From: Vibrio sp. SNU_ST1 | Lineage (GTDB): Bacteria; Pseudomonadota; Gammaproteobacteria; Enterobacterales; Vibrionaceae | Length of the DNA: 64,000 nt | Reading direction: 5' to 3' | NCBI RefSeq assembly: GCF_030563405.1 | Contig: NZ_CP130748.1 | Coordinates: 992,001-1,056,000, forward strand | Position numbers and translations under genes: made by a program | Notes under the pieces: model-generated | Told to the model about the DNA's origin: nothing | Database searches by the model: none | Seen by the model: only the letters and a program-made list of their open reading frames with translations | In this document: positions 1 to 8,451 of the stretch, one piece after another | How positions within the stretch are numbered: position 1 is the first letter of the stretch | Layout: every line of letters starts with the position of its first letter

Positions 1-497
1 GTGCTGAAAAAGATCAGTATCTTTCGTCTTGCCATTAACAGTGAACGTAACAGAATATTTGAATCTTGCAGGTAGCGAACCAGTTTTAAGATTCGGAAGA
101 TACGCATCACACGCAGCAGTCTCACCACACCCATAAATGAAGCACCTGGGAAGATGATCGCTAGGTAGGTCGGAAGAATCGCCAATAGGTCCACGACACC
201 ATAAAAGCTGGTGGCATAAGATTTTGGTTTCGGAGAACAATAGAGCCTTAACAAATACTCAAGAGTGAAGAGAGCAGTAAAAGTGTATTCAATATAACGC
301 AGCTGCTGTGACCATTCGCTCATGACATTAGGGATGGACTCTAAGATAAGAACCAATAGCGAAGCCAAGATTGCAACGATCAGAGAAATATCAAATGCAC
401 GTCCAGCTGGCGTGTGAGTACCAAAGATAATGACGTACAAATGATGCTTGAGTGGCTTGCGTGACATAAGGAGAGATTCATCTTTTGTTAAATGCAT
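1..497 (-). CDS. Voltage-gated ion (potassium) channel, C-terminal part outside window
   Basis: This is the N-terminal part of an ion-transport-family membrane channel. It runs off the left edge of the window, so the pore helix and selectivity filter are not visible. Visible are several hydrophobic segments (S1-S3) and an arginine-rich S4-like voltage-sensor segment (VVRLLRVMRIFRILKLVR) near residues 125-145. The start is uncertain. An in-frame ATG lies at 497 (MHLTKDESLLMSRK) and another at 467, and neither has a good Shine-Dalgarno sequence. I chose the longer form because the reading frame stays open. The family is well recognised, but the ion specificity is inferred. Confidence 0.75.
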   Translation of the reverse strand, partial: MHLTKDESLLMSRKPLKHHLYVIIFGTHTPAGRAFDISLIVAILASLLVLILESIPNVMSEWSQQLRYIEYTFTALFTLEYLLRLYCSPKPKSYATSFYGVVDLLAILPTYLAIIFPGASFMGVVRLLRVMRIFRILKLVRYLQDSNILLRSLLMARRKILIFFS

Positions 498-527
498 TAA
501 CAGTCATTATACAAGCTTCATAATAAC

Positions 528-562
528 GAGGCGAGTGAAAGCCCAATTGCTTTACTCGCCTC
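528..562 (-). terminator. Hairpin downstream of the MarC-family gene
   Basis: A 9-bp GC-rich stem (GAGGCGAGT / ACTCGCCTC) is extended by an inner AAAGC/GCTTT pairing. It lies just after the stop of the minus-strand MarC-family gene. The following U-tract is poor, so it may be a processing or stabilising hairpin as much as an intrinsic terminator. Confidence 0.55.
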
Positions 563-616
563 ATCTATATTGCAATATTGTTGCCCTTTATAGAGCAACC
601 GGATTACCGTTAAACG

Positions 617-1255
617 TTATGCTAAACCTGGGAACAAATTACGTAGGCCATTGGCGATGAACTCGATGCCCAATGCGCCAAGAATCAAGCCCATGATACG
701 CGTGATCACGTTGATACCCGTTTGACCTAAAAAGCGAACGATAACCGGCGCTGAACGGAACAGAAGCCAAGAGCAGGTTGCAAACGCGATAATGCTAATG
801 CCAATTCCCACAGTATCAATGGCTGCAGGGTAACGAGATCCGTAAACAATAGTCGAGCTGATTGCCCCGGGGCCCGCCATTAACGGCATAGCAAGAGGAA
901 CAACACCGATTTGCTCCTTGCTGATGTATTCAGATTTCTCTTGTTTATTCTGCTTATCTTCACCGAGCTTACCGCTCATCATCGAAAATGCGATGCTCAA
1001 TAATAGCAAACCACCCGCAACACGAAATGAATCCAGCGAGATGCTAAACATATCAAGCAGCATTTGCCCCGCGACAAGCGACACAATCAGGATAATGGCA
1101 ACAGCAATGTTGGCTTGTAAGGCTGTCCTGTTCCTCTCTTCTGGCGGCATATGTGCAGTAAGAGAAACAAAAACAGGCATGATGCCGATTGGGTTTACGG
1201 CAGCAACAAGCCCAAGGAAGAATTGCATAAAAATAGCGAGTTCTAAGCCTTGCAT
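617..1255 (-). CDS. MarC/YchE family inner-membrane protein
   Basis: This 212-residue polytopic membrane protein belongs to the MarC/UPF0056 family (YchE branch), whose function is not established. About six hydrophobic segments are visible, with the family's N-terminal motif around AAVNPIGIMPVFVSLT and an internal APLMAGPGAISS-like loop. The start ATG at 1255 is preceded by GGAGA. The gene stands divergent from adhE, the arrangement of ychE and adhE in enterobacteria, which supports the YchE assignment. No transport substrate can be read from the sequence. Confidence 0.85.
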   Translation of the reverse strand: MQGLELAIFMQFFLGLVAAVNPIGIMPVFVSLTAHMPPEERNRTALQANIAVAIILIVSLVAGQMLLDMFSISLDSFRVAGGLLLLSIAFSMMSGKLGEDKQNKQEKSEYISKEQIGVVPLAMPLMAGPGAISSTIVYGSRYPAAIDTVGIGISIIAFATCSWLLFRSAPVIVRFLGQTGINVITRIMGLILGALGIEFIANGLRNLFPGLA

Positions 1256-1895
1256 GAGAGCGATCTCCAGTTAGCGAATTTTAAGGTTGAAGGTTTGATT
1301 CGGTGAATAGTCTGAGCGCGTAATGTAAGGGACAAATTGGATTTGCACGAATGAAAAAAACTAACCTGAAATAGGGGATTATTTTTAGAAAAACTAATTG
1401 AATATCGCTTTTGTGTCGGCCTTGTTGCAAGTTGGTTGTTAATGTTTCACTTTGTAATTTATTATCGAGTAACTGTTAACTGTCGCACGAATTTAATAAA
1501 AATTATGTCAAAATCTAGCCCGTGCAACGGTATGGATATACTCTCAGTAGCACGAATATAGCTGTATACATGTAATTTAACGGACTAAAAATGAAACTTT
1601 TTTACAGTTTATTACGCTATGTAGAAAAAACTTATCTGTTTGCTTGTTTTTTGAACTGATGAGAGGTGTGATTTTAATCTATGTAAATCATAACCTTAAG
1701 TCTATTTTTGTGATTGCCTTACTACTTTTTGGTTAATTCTTTTTGGGTAACTGATCTGGGTCAATTTTTTTCATACTGTGAAATAATATACTCAGTCCTG
1801 AAAGCAATTTACTAAGAACGTTGTTGTTAGAGGTTAAAAGCAAGCAGCGAAATTAATAAAAAGTTTTTAATATTTATTATTTTAGGAGATCCACC
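1256..1895. other. Long regulatory region between marC/ychE and adhE
   Basis: These 640 AT-rich bases hold no gene. They must carry the divergent promoters, and adhE has a strong ribosome binding site (AGGAG, 1884-1888). The TGTGA half-site near 1668 is not followed by a proper TCACA half, and I see no clean FNR palindrome, so no operator is called. Confidence 0.5.
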
Positions 1896-4604
1896 ATGCC
1901 TGTAACTAACTTAGCGGAACTTGATGCTCTAGTAGCACGCGTTAAAGCAGCACAAGAAGAGTTTGCAACATTCTCTCAAGAGAAAGTAGACGCAATCTTC
2001 CGCGCAGCTTCTCTTGCTGCTAACCACGCTCGTATCCCATTAGCACAACAAGCAGTTGCTGAATCTGGAATGGGTATTGTTGAAGATAAGGTTATCAAAA
2101 ACCACTTTGCATCTGAATTTATCTACAACAAATACAAAGACGAAAAAACATGTGGCATCTTAGAAGAAGATGACAGCCTAGGCACAATGACTATCGCTGA
2201 GCCTGTAGGTATCATCTGTGGTATCGTTCCAACAACGAACCCAACTTCTACAGCAATCTTCAAATCTCTAATCTCTCTTAAAACACGTAACGGCATCATC
2301 TTCTCGCCACACCCACGTGCAAAGAACTCAACTAATGACGCAGCGAAGCTTGTTCTAGACGCAGCTGTAGCAGCGGGTGCGCCAAAAGACATCATCGGTT
2401 GGATCGACCAACCATCTGTAGAGCTTTCTAACGCGCTGATGAAGCACGACGGTATCGCACTTATCCTTGCTACTGGTGGTCCAGGCATGGTTAAAGCAGC
2501 ATACTCTTCTGGTAAGCCTGCTATCGGTGTTGGTGCTGGTAACGTTCCTGTAGTTATCGATGAAACAGCTGACATCAAACGTGCAGTAGCATCTATCCTT
2601 ATGTCTAAAACATTCGATAACGGTGTTGTATGTGCTTCTGAGCAAGCTGCAATCGTAGTTAGCGAAGTATATGACGAAGTTAAAGAGCGTTTTGCTTCTC
2701 ACAAAGCTCACGTTTTATCTAAAGCTGACGCAGATAAAGTTCGTAAAGTTCTTCTTATTGACGGCAACCTAAACGCTAAAATCGTAGGTCAGCCTGCTCC
2801 AGCAATCGCTGAAATGGCAGGTGTTAAAGTTCCTGCTGATACAAAAGTACTTGTAGGTGAAGGCCTTGGTAAAGTTTCTTACGATGACGAATTTGCTCAC
2901 GAGAAACTGTCTCCAACTCTAGGTCTATTCCGCGCTGACGATTTCGAAGACGCTGTTGCTCAAGCAGTAACTATGGTTGAAATCGGTGGTATCGGTCACA
3001 CATCTGGTCTTTACACTAACCAAGACGTAAACGCAGACCGCATCCGTTACTTTGGTGACAAGATGAAGACGGCTCGTATCCTGATCAACATCCCGACTAC
3101 TCACGGTGGTATCGGTGACCTTTACAACTTCAACGTTGCACCTTCTCTAACTCTAGGTTGTGGTTCATGGGGTGGTAACTCTATCTCTGAGAACGTAGGT
3201 CCTAAGCACCTTATCAACAAGAAAACTGTAGCGAAGCGAGCTGAAAACATGTTGTGGCACAAACTACCTAAGTCTATCTACTTCCGTCGTGGCAGCCTTC
3301 CAATCGCTATGAGCGACCTAGAAGGTAAGAAACGCGCATTCCTAGTAACGGACCGTTTCCTATTCAACAACGGTTACGCAGACGATGTAGTACAAATTCT
3401 GAAAGCGCAAGGTATTGAAGTTCAAGTATTCTTCGATGTAGAAGCTGATCCAACATTGTCTGTGGTTGAGAAAGGCGCTGAAGCAATGAAGAGCTTCCAA
3501 CCTGACGTAATCCTTGCTCTAGGTGGCGGTTCTCCAATGGATGCTGCTAAGATCATGTGGGTTATGTACGAGCACCCAGAAACCCACTTCGAAGAACTAG
3601 CAATGCGCTTTATGGATATCCGTAAACGTATCTACAAGTTCCCTAAAATGGGTAAAAAAGCTGAGCTTGTATGTATCACTACTACTTCAGGTACGGGTTC
3701 AGAAGTTACGCCATTCGCGGTTGTTACTGACGACAAAACAGGTGCTAAGTACCCACTAGCGGATTACGAAATCACGCCAAACATGGCTGTTGTTGATGCT
3801 AACCTAGTAATGAACATGCCTAAGTCTCTAACAGCGTTCGGTGGTTACGATGCAGTAACTCACGCTCTTGAAGCTTACGTATCAGTTCTTGCGAACGAAT
3901 ACTCAGATGGTCAAGCTCTACAAGCTCTTAAGATGCTTAAAGAATACCTACCATCAAGTTACAAAAACGGTTCAGCAGACCCAATCGCTCGTGAGAAAGT
4001 ACACAACGCTGCAACGATTGCTGGTATTGCCTTTGCGAACGCATTCCTAGGTGTATGTCACTCAATGGCTCACAAAATTGGTGCTGAGTTCCACCTACCA
4101 CACGGTCTTGCAAACGCACTACTTATCTCAAACGTTGTACGTTACAACGCGAACGATAACCCAACTAAGCAGACTGCATTCTCTCAGTACGACCGCCCAC
4201 AAGCACGTCGTCGTTACGCTGAAGTTGCTGACCACCTAGGCCTAAGCCAAGCTAGTGACCGCACTGCTCAGAAGATTGAACGTCTACTGACTTGGTTAGA
4301 AGAGCTTAAAGTTGACCTAGACATTCCACTGTCTATCCAAGCTGCGGGTGTTAACGAGTCTGATTTCATCGCTAAATTAGACGAGCTAGCTGTTGAAGCG
4401 TTCGATGACCAGTGTACAGGTGCTAACCCACGTTACCCTCTAATCACTGAGCTTAAAGAAGTTTTAACAACGTCTTACTTCGGTAAAGCATACGTTGAAG
4501 GTGAAACTTTCGAAGGCACAACAGTAATTTTGAAGAAAGCTGACCAAAAGCCAGCTGAAGTAAAAACTGCACCAAAAGCTAAAAAAGAAAAAGCTGAAGC
4601 CTAA
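1896..4604 (+). CDS. adhE: Bifunctional acetaldehyde-CoA/alcohol dehydrogenase AdhE
   Basis: AdhE converts acetyl-CoA to acetaldehyde and then ethanol, reoxidising two NADH during fermentation, and forms cytosolic filaments (spirosomes). At 902 residues it has the usual length. The first ~440 residues are a CoA-acylating aldehyde dehydrogenase with the catalytic Cys in the FDNGVVCASEQ context. The C-terminal half is an iron-dependent alcohol dehydrogenase with the GGGSPMD NAD motif and His-rich iron ligands (HALEAY, CHSMAHKIG). The last ~20 residues are lysine/alanine-rich. Codon use is strongly biased to preferred codons, as expected for a highly expressed gene. AGGAG lies 7 bases before ATG. 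Confidence 0.98.
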   Translation: MPVTNLAELDALVARVKAAQEEFATFSQEKVDAIFRAASLAANHARIPLAQQAVAESGMGIVEDKVIKNHFASEFIYNKYKDEKTCGILEEDDSLGTMTIAEPVGIICGIVPTTNPTSTAIFKSLISLKTRNGIIFSPHPRAKNSTNDAAKLVLDAAVAAGAPKDIIGWIDQPSVELSNALMKHDGIALILATGGPGMVKAAYSSGKPAIGVGAGNVPVVIDETADIKRAVASILMSKTFDNGVVCASEQAAIVVSEVYDEVKERFASHKAHVLSKADADKVRKVLLIDGNLNAKIVGQPAPAIAEMAGVKVPADTKVLVGEGLGKVSYDDEFAHEKLSPTLGLFRADDFEDAVAQAVTMVEIGGIGHTSGLYTNQDVNADRIRYFGDKMKTARILINIPTTHGGIGDLYNFNVAPSLTLGCGSWGGNSISENVGPKHLINKKTVAKRAENMLWHKLPKSIYFRRGSLPIAMSDLEGKKRAFLVTDRFLFNNGYADDVVQILKAQGIEVQVFFDVEADPTLSVVEKGAEAMKSFQPDVILALGGGSPMDAAKIMWVMYEHPETHFEELAMRFMDIRKRIYKFPKMGKKAELVCITTTSGTGSEVTPFAVVTDDKTGAKYPLADYEITPNMAVVDANLVMNMPKSLTAFGGYDAVTHALEAYVSVLANEYSDGQALQALKMLKEYLPSSYKNGSADPIAREKVHNAATIAGIAFANAFLGVCHSMAHKIGAEFHLPHGLANALLISNVVRYNANDNPTKQTAFSQYDRPQARRRYAEVADHLGLSQASDRTAQKIERLLTWLEELKVDLDIPLSIQAAGVNESDFIAKLDELAVEAFDDQCTGANPRYPLITELKEVLTTSYFGKAYVEGETFEGTTVILKKADQKPAEVKTAPKAKKEKAEA

Positions 4605-4668
4605 TAAGTAAGTATCAGTTTTGAGATAAGTTTTCGCTAGCACGTTACTTATCTATCGGGAAAAGATG

Positions 4669-4700
4669 AAAGCCCCAGTCGAGAGACTGGGGCTTTTTTT
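4669..4700 (+). terminator. Intrinsic terminator of adhE
   Basis: A perfect 10-bp stem (AGCCCCAGTC / GACTGGGGCT) with a GAGA loop is followed by seven T residues, 65 bases after the adhE stop. Confidence 0.95.
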
Positions 4701-4747
4701 ATGTTTGGATAGTTCGTTTAGCCAAATGTATTTAGAGCTGGGGAGAA

Positions 4748-5431
4748 CTAGACTTCAGCAGCCACAACTCGCCCACTAAAGTAATCATTAGAGACGATGT
4801 ATTCCGTTGTTCTGGTCAGTTCATCTTGTAGTTGCGCCCAGTGACATCCGTTGAGCTTACCATCGGAGTTATGAACGGCGGGGACAACACCGCCGACTCG
4901 AATACCAAATGGAGTCAGTTCTTTCGCCCAGCTATGGGTAAAGCCGGTAATCATGGAGTTTGCGCTCTCTAAGCCGGATACATCATGAAAGTCATCATGA
5001 GATATTACATTCACAATCACGCCTTCTTTATCCTGTTCACGTAACCTCTCTGCACTGATTTGCCCAAATGCGAAAAGGGTCGATGCCATAGCTGAGAGAT
5101 CATTGATAAAGCTACTGACAGGCTGATCGCCAATTAGACTAGGCATCGGGGAGCTTATCCAATTATTGACTAGCACATCAGGCGTAGTGTTGAAGGTGGC
5201 TTGAATAAAATCAAACACGCTGAGAATGGCTTGGTTGTCATTCCCTTTGAGCGTGTAGTGATAAACTGAGTCTGAAAATCGGGAGCATTGTAAATATGTC
5301 GCCTGAAGTGCTTTTGCGTCTTTATCACAAAGGATGACAGTGGCTCCAAGGTTAACAAAGTGGTTCGCAATCGTTCCTCCCAATCGCGAGCCGGCAGATG
5401 TTACCAATATAATTGAGCTTTTTATTTCCAT
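4748..5431 (-). CDS. Degenerate short-chain dehydrogenase/reductase (SDR) fold protein
   Basis: The 227-residue protein has an SDR-like Rossmann start (LVTSAGSRLGG, residues 9-19) followed by ILCDKD and an NN-containing segment (VLVNNW). These show the NAD(P)-binding fold. The SDR catalytic YxxxK motif is absent. Where it should be, after VISHDDFHDVSG, the sequence reads LESANSMITGF, with neither Tyr nor Lys, although the later WAKELTPFGIRV block is kept. I infer a catalytically impaired or re-purposed SDR, perhaps a regulatory or scaffold protein. It stands convergent to adhE, and a similar gene sits by adhE in other vibrios as I recall. Substrate unknown. Confidence 0.8.
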   Translation of the reverse strand: MEIKSSIILVTSAGSRLGGTIANHFVNLGATVILCDKDAKALQATYLQCSRFSDSVYHYTLKGNDNQAILSVFDFIQATFNTTPDVLVNNWISSPMPSLIGDQPVSSFINDLSAMASTLFAFGQISAERLREQDKEGVIVNVISHDDFHDVSGLESANSMITGFTHSWAKELTPFGIRVGGVVPAVHNSDGKLNGCHWAQLQDELTRTTEYIVSNDYFSGRVVAAEV

Positions 5432-5709
5432 CCCAGTACCTAAGCAAATCGTCCATGTTGGATAAGGATGGGTTAAATTTCATACAGCGGGTGTGAATTG
5501 GCTCAAACTAAGGTGTACCCATTGATAACTTTTTATGAACTTTGTGGCAGGTCACATTTTGCAGTAACTTCAAGTGTTAACCGACATCTCAGGTTTTGAT
5601 GATGACCAAAGGTGATGGTTCATATTGCCTACATCAATCATTCAAAAAGCGAGATCGGACAAAGAGTAGTCGTGAATATTGAGCGAGAAAGAGGAATGCT
5701 AGGCAGCGG

Positions 5710-6213
5710 CTATACTTGCGCCTGAATCTGATACTGACGTTGAGCTGTCGACAGCTCGTTGTAGAGTGTCGCATTTGGTAAATCAGGTAACTGTTTACTT
5801 GCCAGTTTACGCCTGTCATGACCAGAAAAGTTTTGGTAAACCTCTTCGGGGAAGTCGGCTGTATCTTCAGGCATGAAAGCAAGTGCTTCAGGCTTCAAGT
5901 AGTGGCTTAGCTTGGCGCTGGCAAGGCTAGCTTGATGAAAGTGATTCGATTGTTGCGCTGAAATTTCATACGACGATTGGTTTGAACGCAGTTGTTGTGG
6001 TTCTGCTACGCCAAATTGCTTACGTAGGCGAGCTTCAGTCGTTTCAGTGACGTCAATAGTGTCGATGGGAGTACAGTCGCGAACATCATTAGAAAACATA
6101 GATAACAGCAACGCAAAATCTGCACGGCGACCTTGCTCAACCGCTTGGCTGATCCCGATGCCGAACTTCAGTTCGTTGATGATTCCTGCTTTGTCTAAAG
6201 TATGTATTTGCAT
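5710..6213 (-). CDS. Conserved vibrio hypothetical protein
   Basis: I do not recognise a domain in this 167-residue protein. It has no signal peptide and no membrane segment. The N-terminal part (about residues 15-45) looks helical with a hydrophobic LLLSMF stretch. The C-terminal half is rich in Gln, Ser and Ala and ends in a helical, glutamine-rich tail. I chose the ATG at 6213 because AGAGG stands 4-5 bases upstream. The frame stays open to an ATG at 6246, which has no such site. It lies between the SDR gene and sodB on the same strand, but gaps of about 250 bases on each side argue for its own promoter. Confidence 0.65.
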   Translation of the reverse strand: MQIHTLDKAGIINELKFGIGISQAVEQGRRADFALLLSMFSNDVRDCTPIDTIDVTETTEARLRKQFGVAEPQQLRSNQSSYEISAQQSNHFHQASLASAKLSHYLKPEALAFMPEDTADFPEEVYQNFSGHDRRKLASKQLPDLPNATLYNELSTAQRQYQIQAQV

Positions 6214-6390
6214 GCTGCCTCTCATTGGATACACCTTTAACGGCATGGCGTTGGCAAACTTTAGAGTTTAATTACAGCCAAATAACGAATTTATGTAGGG
6301 CGATTGAGAAAGGTAAGAATAGGTTGAAAAGTCGGCTCGATCTGCTAGTTCGTTTCGCAATGTTCTCATTGATTAGAATACGACAGATAC

Positions 6391-6419
6391 AAAAAAGCTC
6401 ACGCCGAGGCATGAGCTTT
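6391..6419 (-). terminator. Intrinsic terminator of sodB
   Basis: On the minus strand the stem AAAGCTCA...TGAGCTTT, with an inner GCC/GGC pairing, is followed by a run of U, about 40 bases after the sodB stop. Confidence 0.9.
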
Positions 6420-6460
6420 CAATAGATAACTCGCTATAAATAGCGCAGCGTAAGTAATAA

Positions 6461-7045
6461 TTACTTAGCTAGGTTCTCTTCTACGAAAGACCAGTTTACT
6501 AGGTTCCAGAATGCTGCCATGTAGTCAGGACGAACATTGCGGAAATCGATGTAGTAAGCGTGTTCCCATAGGTCAACAGTTAGAAGTGGAGTAACACCTT
6601 CTTCTGTTAGAGGAGTCGCAGCGTTAGAGGTGTTAACGATGTCTAGAGAACCGTCAGCTTTCTTAACTAACCAAGTCCAAGAAGAACCGAAGTTGTTGAT
6701 TGCTGAATCAGTGAATTTCGCTTTGAATTCTTCGAAAGAACCGAATGCAGCGTTGATCGCTTCTGCAACAGCGCCTGTTGGTTCGCCGCCTGCTTTAGGA
6801 GCAAGACAGTGCCAGTAGAACGTGTGGTTCCAGATTTGAGCAGCGTTATTGAAAACACCACCAGTAGAAGTCTTAACGATTTCTTCTAGTGTTTTGCCTT
6901 CAAACTCAGTACCTGGGATAAGACCGTTTAGCTTAACAACGTAAGTGTTGTGGTGCTTACCGTGGTGGAAATCTAGCGTTTCTGCTGAGATGTGTGGTTC
7001 TAGCGCGTCTTTCGCGTAAGGAAGAGCCGGTAGTTCAAATGCCAT
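6461..7045 (-). CDS. sodB: Iron superoxide dismutase
   Basis: SodB dismutates superoxide in the cytoplasm. The 194-residue sequence has the four metal ligands in the expected contexts: His27 ([10 protein letters not shown]), His74 (IWNHTFYWH), and the Asp and second His in [12 protein letters not shown]. The length and the [18 protein letters not shown] start are typical of the Fe-type rather than the Mn-type enzyme. GGAG lies about 9 bases before the ATG. It is divergent from grxD. Control by Fur/RyhB is usual in the family, but no site is evident here. Confidence 0.97.
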   Translation of the reverse strand: MAFELPALPYAKDALEPHISAETLDFHHGKHHNTYVVKLNGLIPGTEFEGKTLEEIVKTSTGGVFNNAAQIWNHTFYWHCLAPKAGGEPTGAVAEAINAAFGSFEEFKAKFTDSAINNFGSSWTWLVKKADGSLDIVNTSNAATPLTEEGVTPLLTVDLWEHAYYIDFRNVRPDYMAAFWNLVNWSFVEENLAK

Positions 7046-7314
7046 TGCTCAATTCTCCATTGATATGAAAGAGTTAACTCTTTCGATTGCTTCCAGTGAT
7101 ATTATTATTCATGGCTCGCTATATTGCCAACCACGGTCAATTTGCTGACTTGCGATATAGTTTAGCAAGTTTTTACTTTATTAAAAGCTTAATTCATCAC
7201 TTTTGTGTGAATTGTTAGCTTAACTGGTTAACCTCTTTTTTTATATGGTTTTTATTCTTTTGGTTTGGGGTAGAATAAAGGCAATGAAAGCCGTAATCCA
7301 TTAACGAGGAAGCA

Positions 7315-7653
7315 ATGGAAACTATCGATAAAATCAAACAGCAAATTGAAGAAAACACTATTCTACTGTACATGAAAGGTTCTCCTAAGCTACCTAGCTG
7401 TGGTTTCTCTTCTCAAGCGTCTCAAGCGCTAATGGCATGTGGTGAAAAATTTGCTTACGTAGATATCCTACAAAACCCTGATATCCGTGCAGAGCTTCCA
7501 GCTTACGCACAATGGCCAACGTTCCCACAACTTTGGGTTGAAGGTGAGCTAATCGGTGGTTGTGATATCATTCTTGAGATGTTCCAAAAGGGTGAGCTTC
7601 AGCCAATCGTTAAAGAAGCCGCTGCTAAAGTAGCTGGCGACGACGCTGAGTAA
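7315..7653 (+). CDS. grxD: Monothiol glutaredoxin Grx4
   Basis: This 112-residue monothiol glutaredoxin has the active site CGFS (residues 29-32) and the WPTFPQLWV and GGCDI glutathione-binding blocks. Grx4 proteins carry a [2Fe-2S] cluster with glutathione and help in iron-sulfur trafficking. The start is supported by AGGA upstream. It stands divergent from sodB, another iron/redox gene, and ends at its own terminator. Confidence 0.96.
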   Translation: METIDKIKQQIEENTILLYMKGSPKLPSCGFSSQASQALMACGEKFAYVDILQNPDIRAELPAYAQWPTFPQLWVEGELIGGCDIILEMFQKGELQPIVKEAAAKVAGDDAE

Positions 7654-7685
7654 GCTTTAGGCCTTGGTGCTTAAATATTGAATGG

Positions 7686-7711
7686 AAGGGGCCTTAATTA
7701 GGCTCCTTTTT
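7686..7711 (+). terminator. Intrinsic terminator of grxD
   Basis: A 7-bp stem (GGGGCCT / AGGCTCC, one G-U pair) with a TAATT loop is followed by TTTTT, about 35 bases after the grxD stop. Confidence 0.88.
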
Positions 7712-7751
7712 AGTTTGAATGGTTCAACAAAGACTGGATAAGGAATGAACA

Positions 7752-8381
7752 ATGAACGTAAAACTTCATTATGTGCATGATCCAATGTGCAGCTGGTGTT
7801 GGGGCTACAAGCCAACGCTTGAGTTATTAAAACAACAATTGCCAGCGAGCATTGAGTTTAGCTACGTAGTCGGTGGTTTGGCTCCGGATTCTGAAGAGCC
7901 GATGTCAGAAGAGATGAAAGGCAAGCTTCAAGCGATTTGGAAGCAGATTGAAGCTAAGCTGGGTACGGAATTTAATCATGAGTTTTGGACTGAATGCCAA
8001 CCAGTTCGCAGCACTTACCCTGCGTGTCGTGCAGTGATCGCTGCTGGTTTTCAAGATCACTACGAAGCAATGCTTGAAGCGATCCAACACGCTTATTACC
8101 TTCGTGCGATGCTGCCTCATAGCCAAGAAACGCATTTGCAGTTAGCCCAAGAGCTAGGGATGAATGTACAACAGTTTGAAAATGACCTTTCTAGTAAGCT
8201 ATTGGAAAGCGAGTTAGATGACCAGTTAGGTTTTAAAGAAGCGATGGGTGTGCATTCTTACCCAACCTTAATGCTTGAGGTAAACGGTATCTTTAGTGAA
8301 GTTGAATTGGATTACCATTCAACTGAAGCGACACTTAAGTCTATTCGCGAAATTCTAGTGAATAACGCTCCCGCTGCATAA
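7752..8381 (+). CDS. Cytosolic DsbA-family (FrnE-like) thiol oxidoreductase
   Basis: The 209-residue protein has a thioredoxin-fold start with a CSWC active site at residues 13-16 (HDPMCSWCWGYKP) and a cis-proline loop (HSYPTLML) near residue 185. A helical insertion fills the middle, as in DsbA and FrnE. No signal peptide is present, so it should act in the cytoplasm. The substrate is unknown; a thiol-disulfide or redox-protection role is the family inference. It has its own upstream and downstream terminators, so it is probably a single-gene transcript convergent with the kinase gene. Confidence 0.88.
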   Translation: MNVKLHYVHDPMCSWCWGYKPTLELLKQQLPASIEFSYVVGGLAPDSEEPMSEEMKGKLQAIWKQIEAKLGTEFNHEFWTECQPVRSTYPACRAVIAAGFQDHYEAMLEAIQHAYYLRAMLPHSQETHLQLAQELGMNVQQFENDLSSKLLESELDDQLGFKEAMGVHSYPTLMLEVNGIFSEVELDYHSTEATLKSIREILVNNAPAA

Positions 8382-8418
8382 TCCAGCGAGAGCTGTCTGT
8401 ATTGACGCAATAACCTCT

Positions 8419-8451
8419 AAGGCTTACTCATAAGAGTAAGCCTTTTTTTTT
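8419..8451 (+). terminator. Intrinsic terminator of the DsbA-like gene, overlapping the kinase 3' end
   Basis: An 11-bp stem (AGGCTTACTC / GAGTAAGCCT) with an ATAA loop is followed by nine T residues. The stem also contains the stop codon and last codons of the convergent kinase gene. Confidence 0.95.

Noticed and set aside
1660..1700. CRP-like TGTGA half-site upstream of adhE
   Set aside because: The second half does not match TCACA at the right spacing.
2123..2711. Long minus-strand open frames inside adhE
   Set aside because: They are antisense shadows of a gene with strongly biased codons and do not have ribosome sites.
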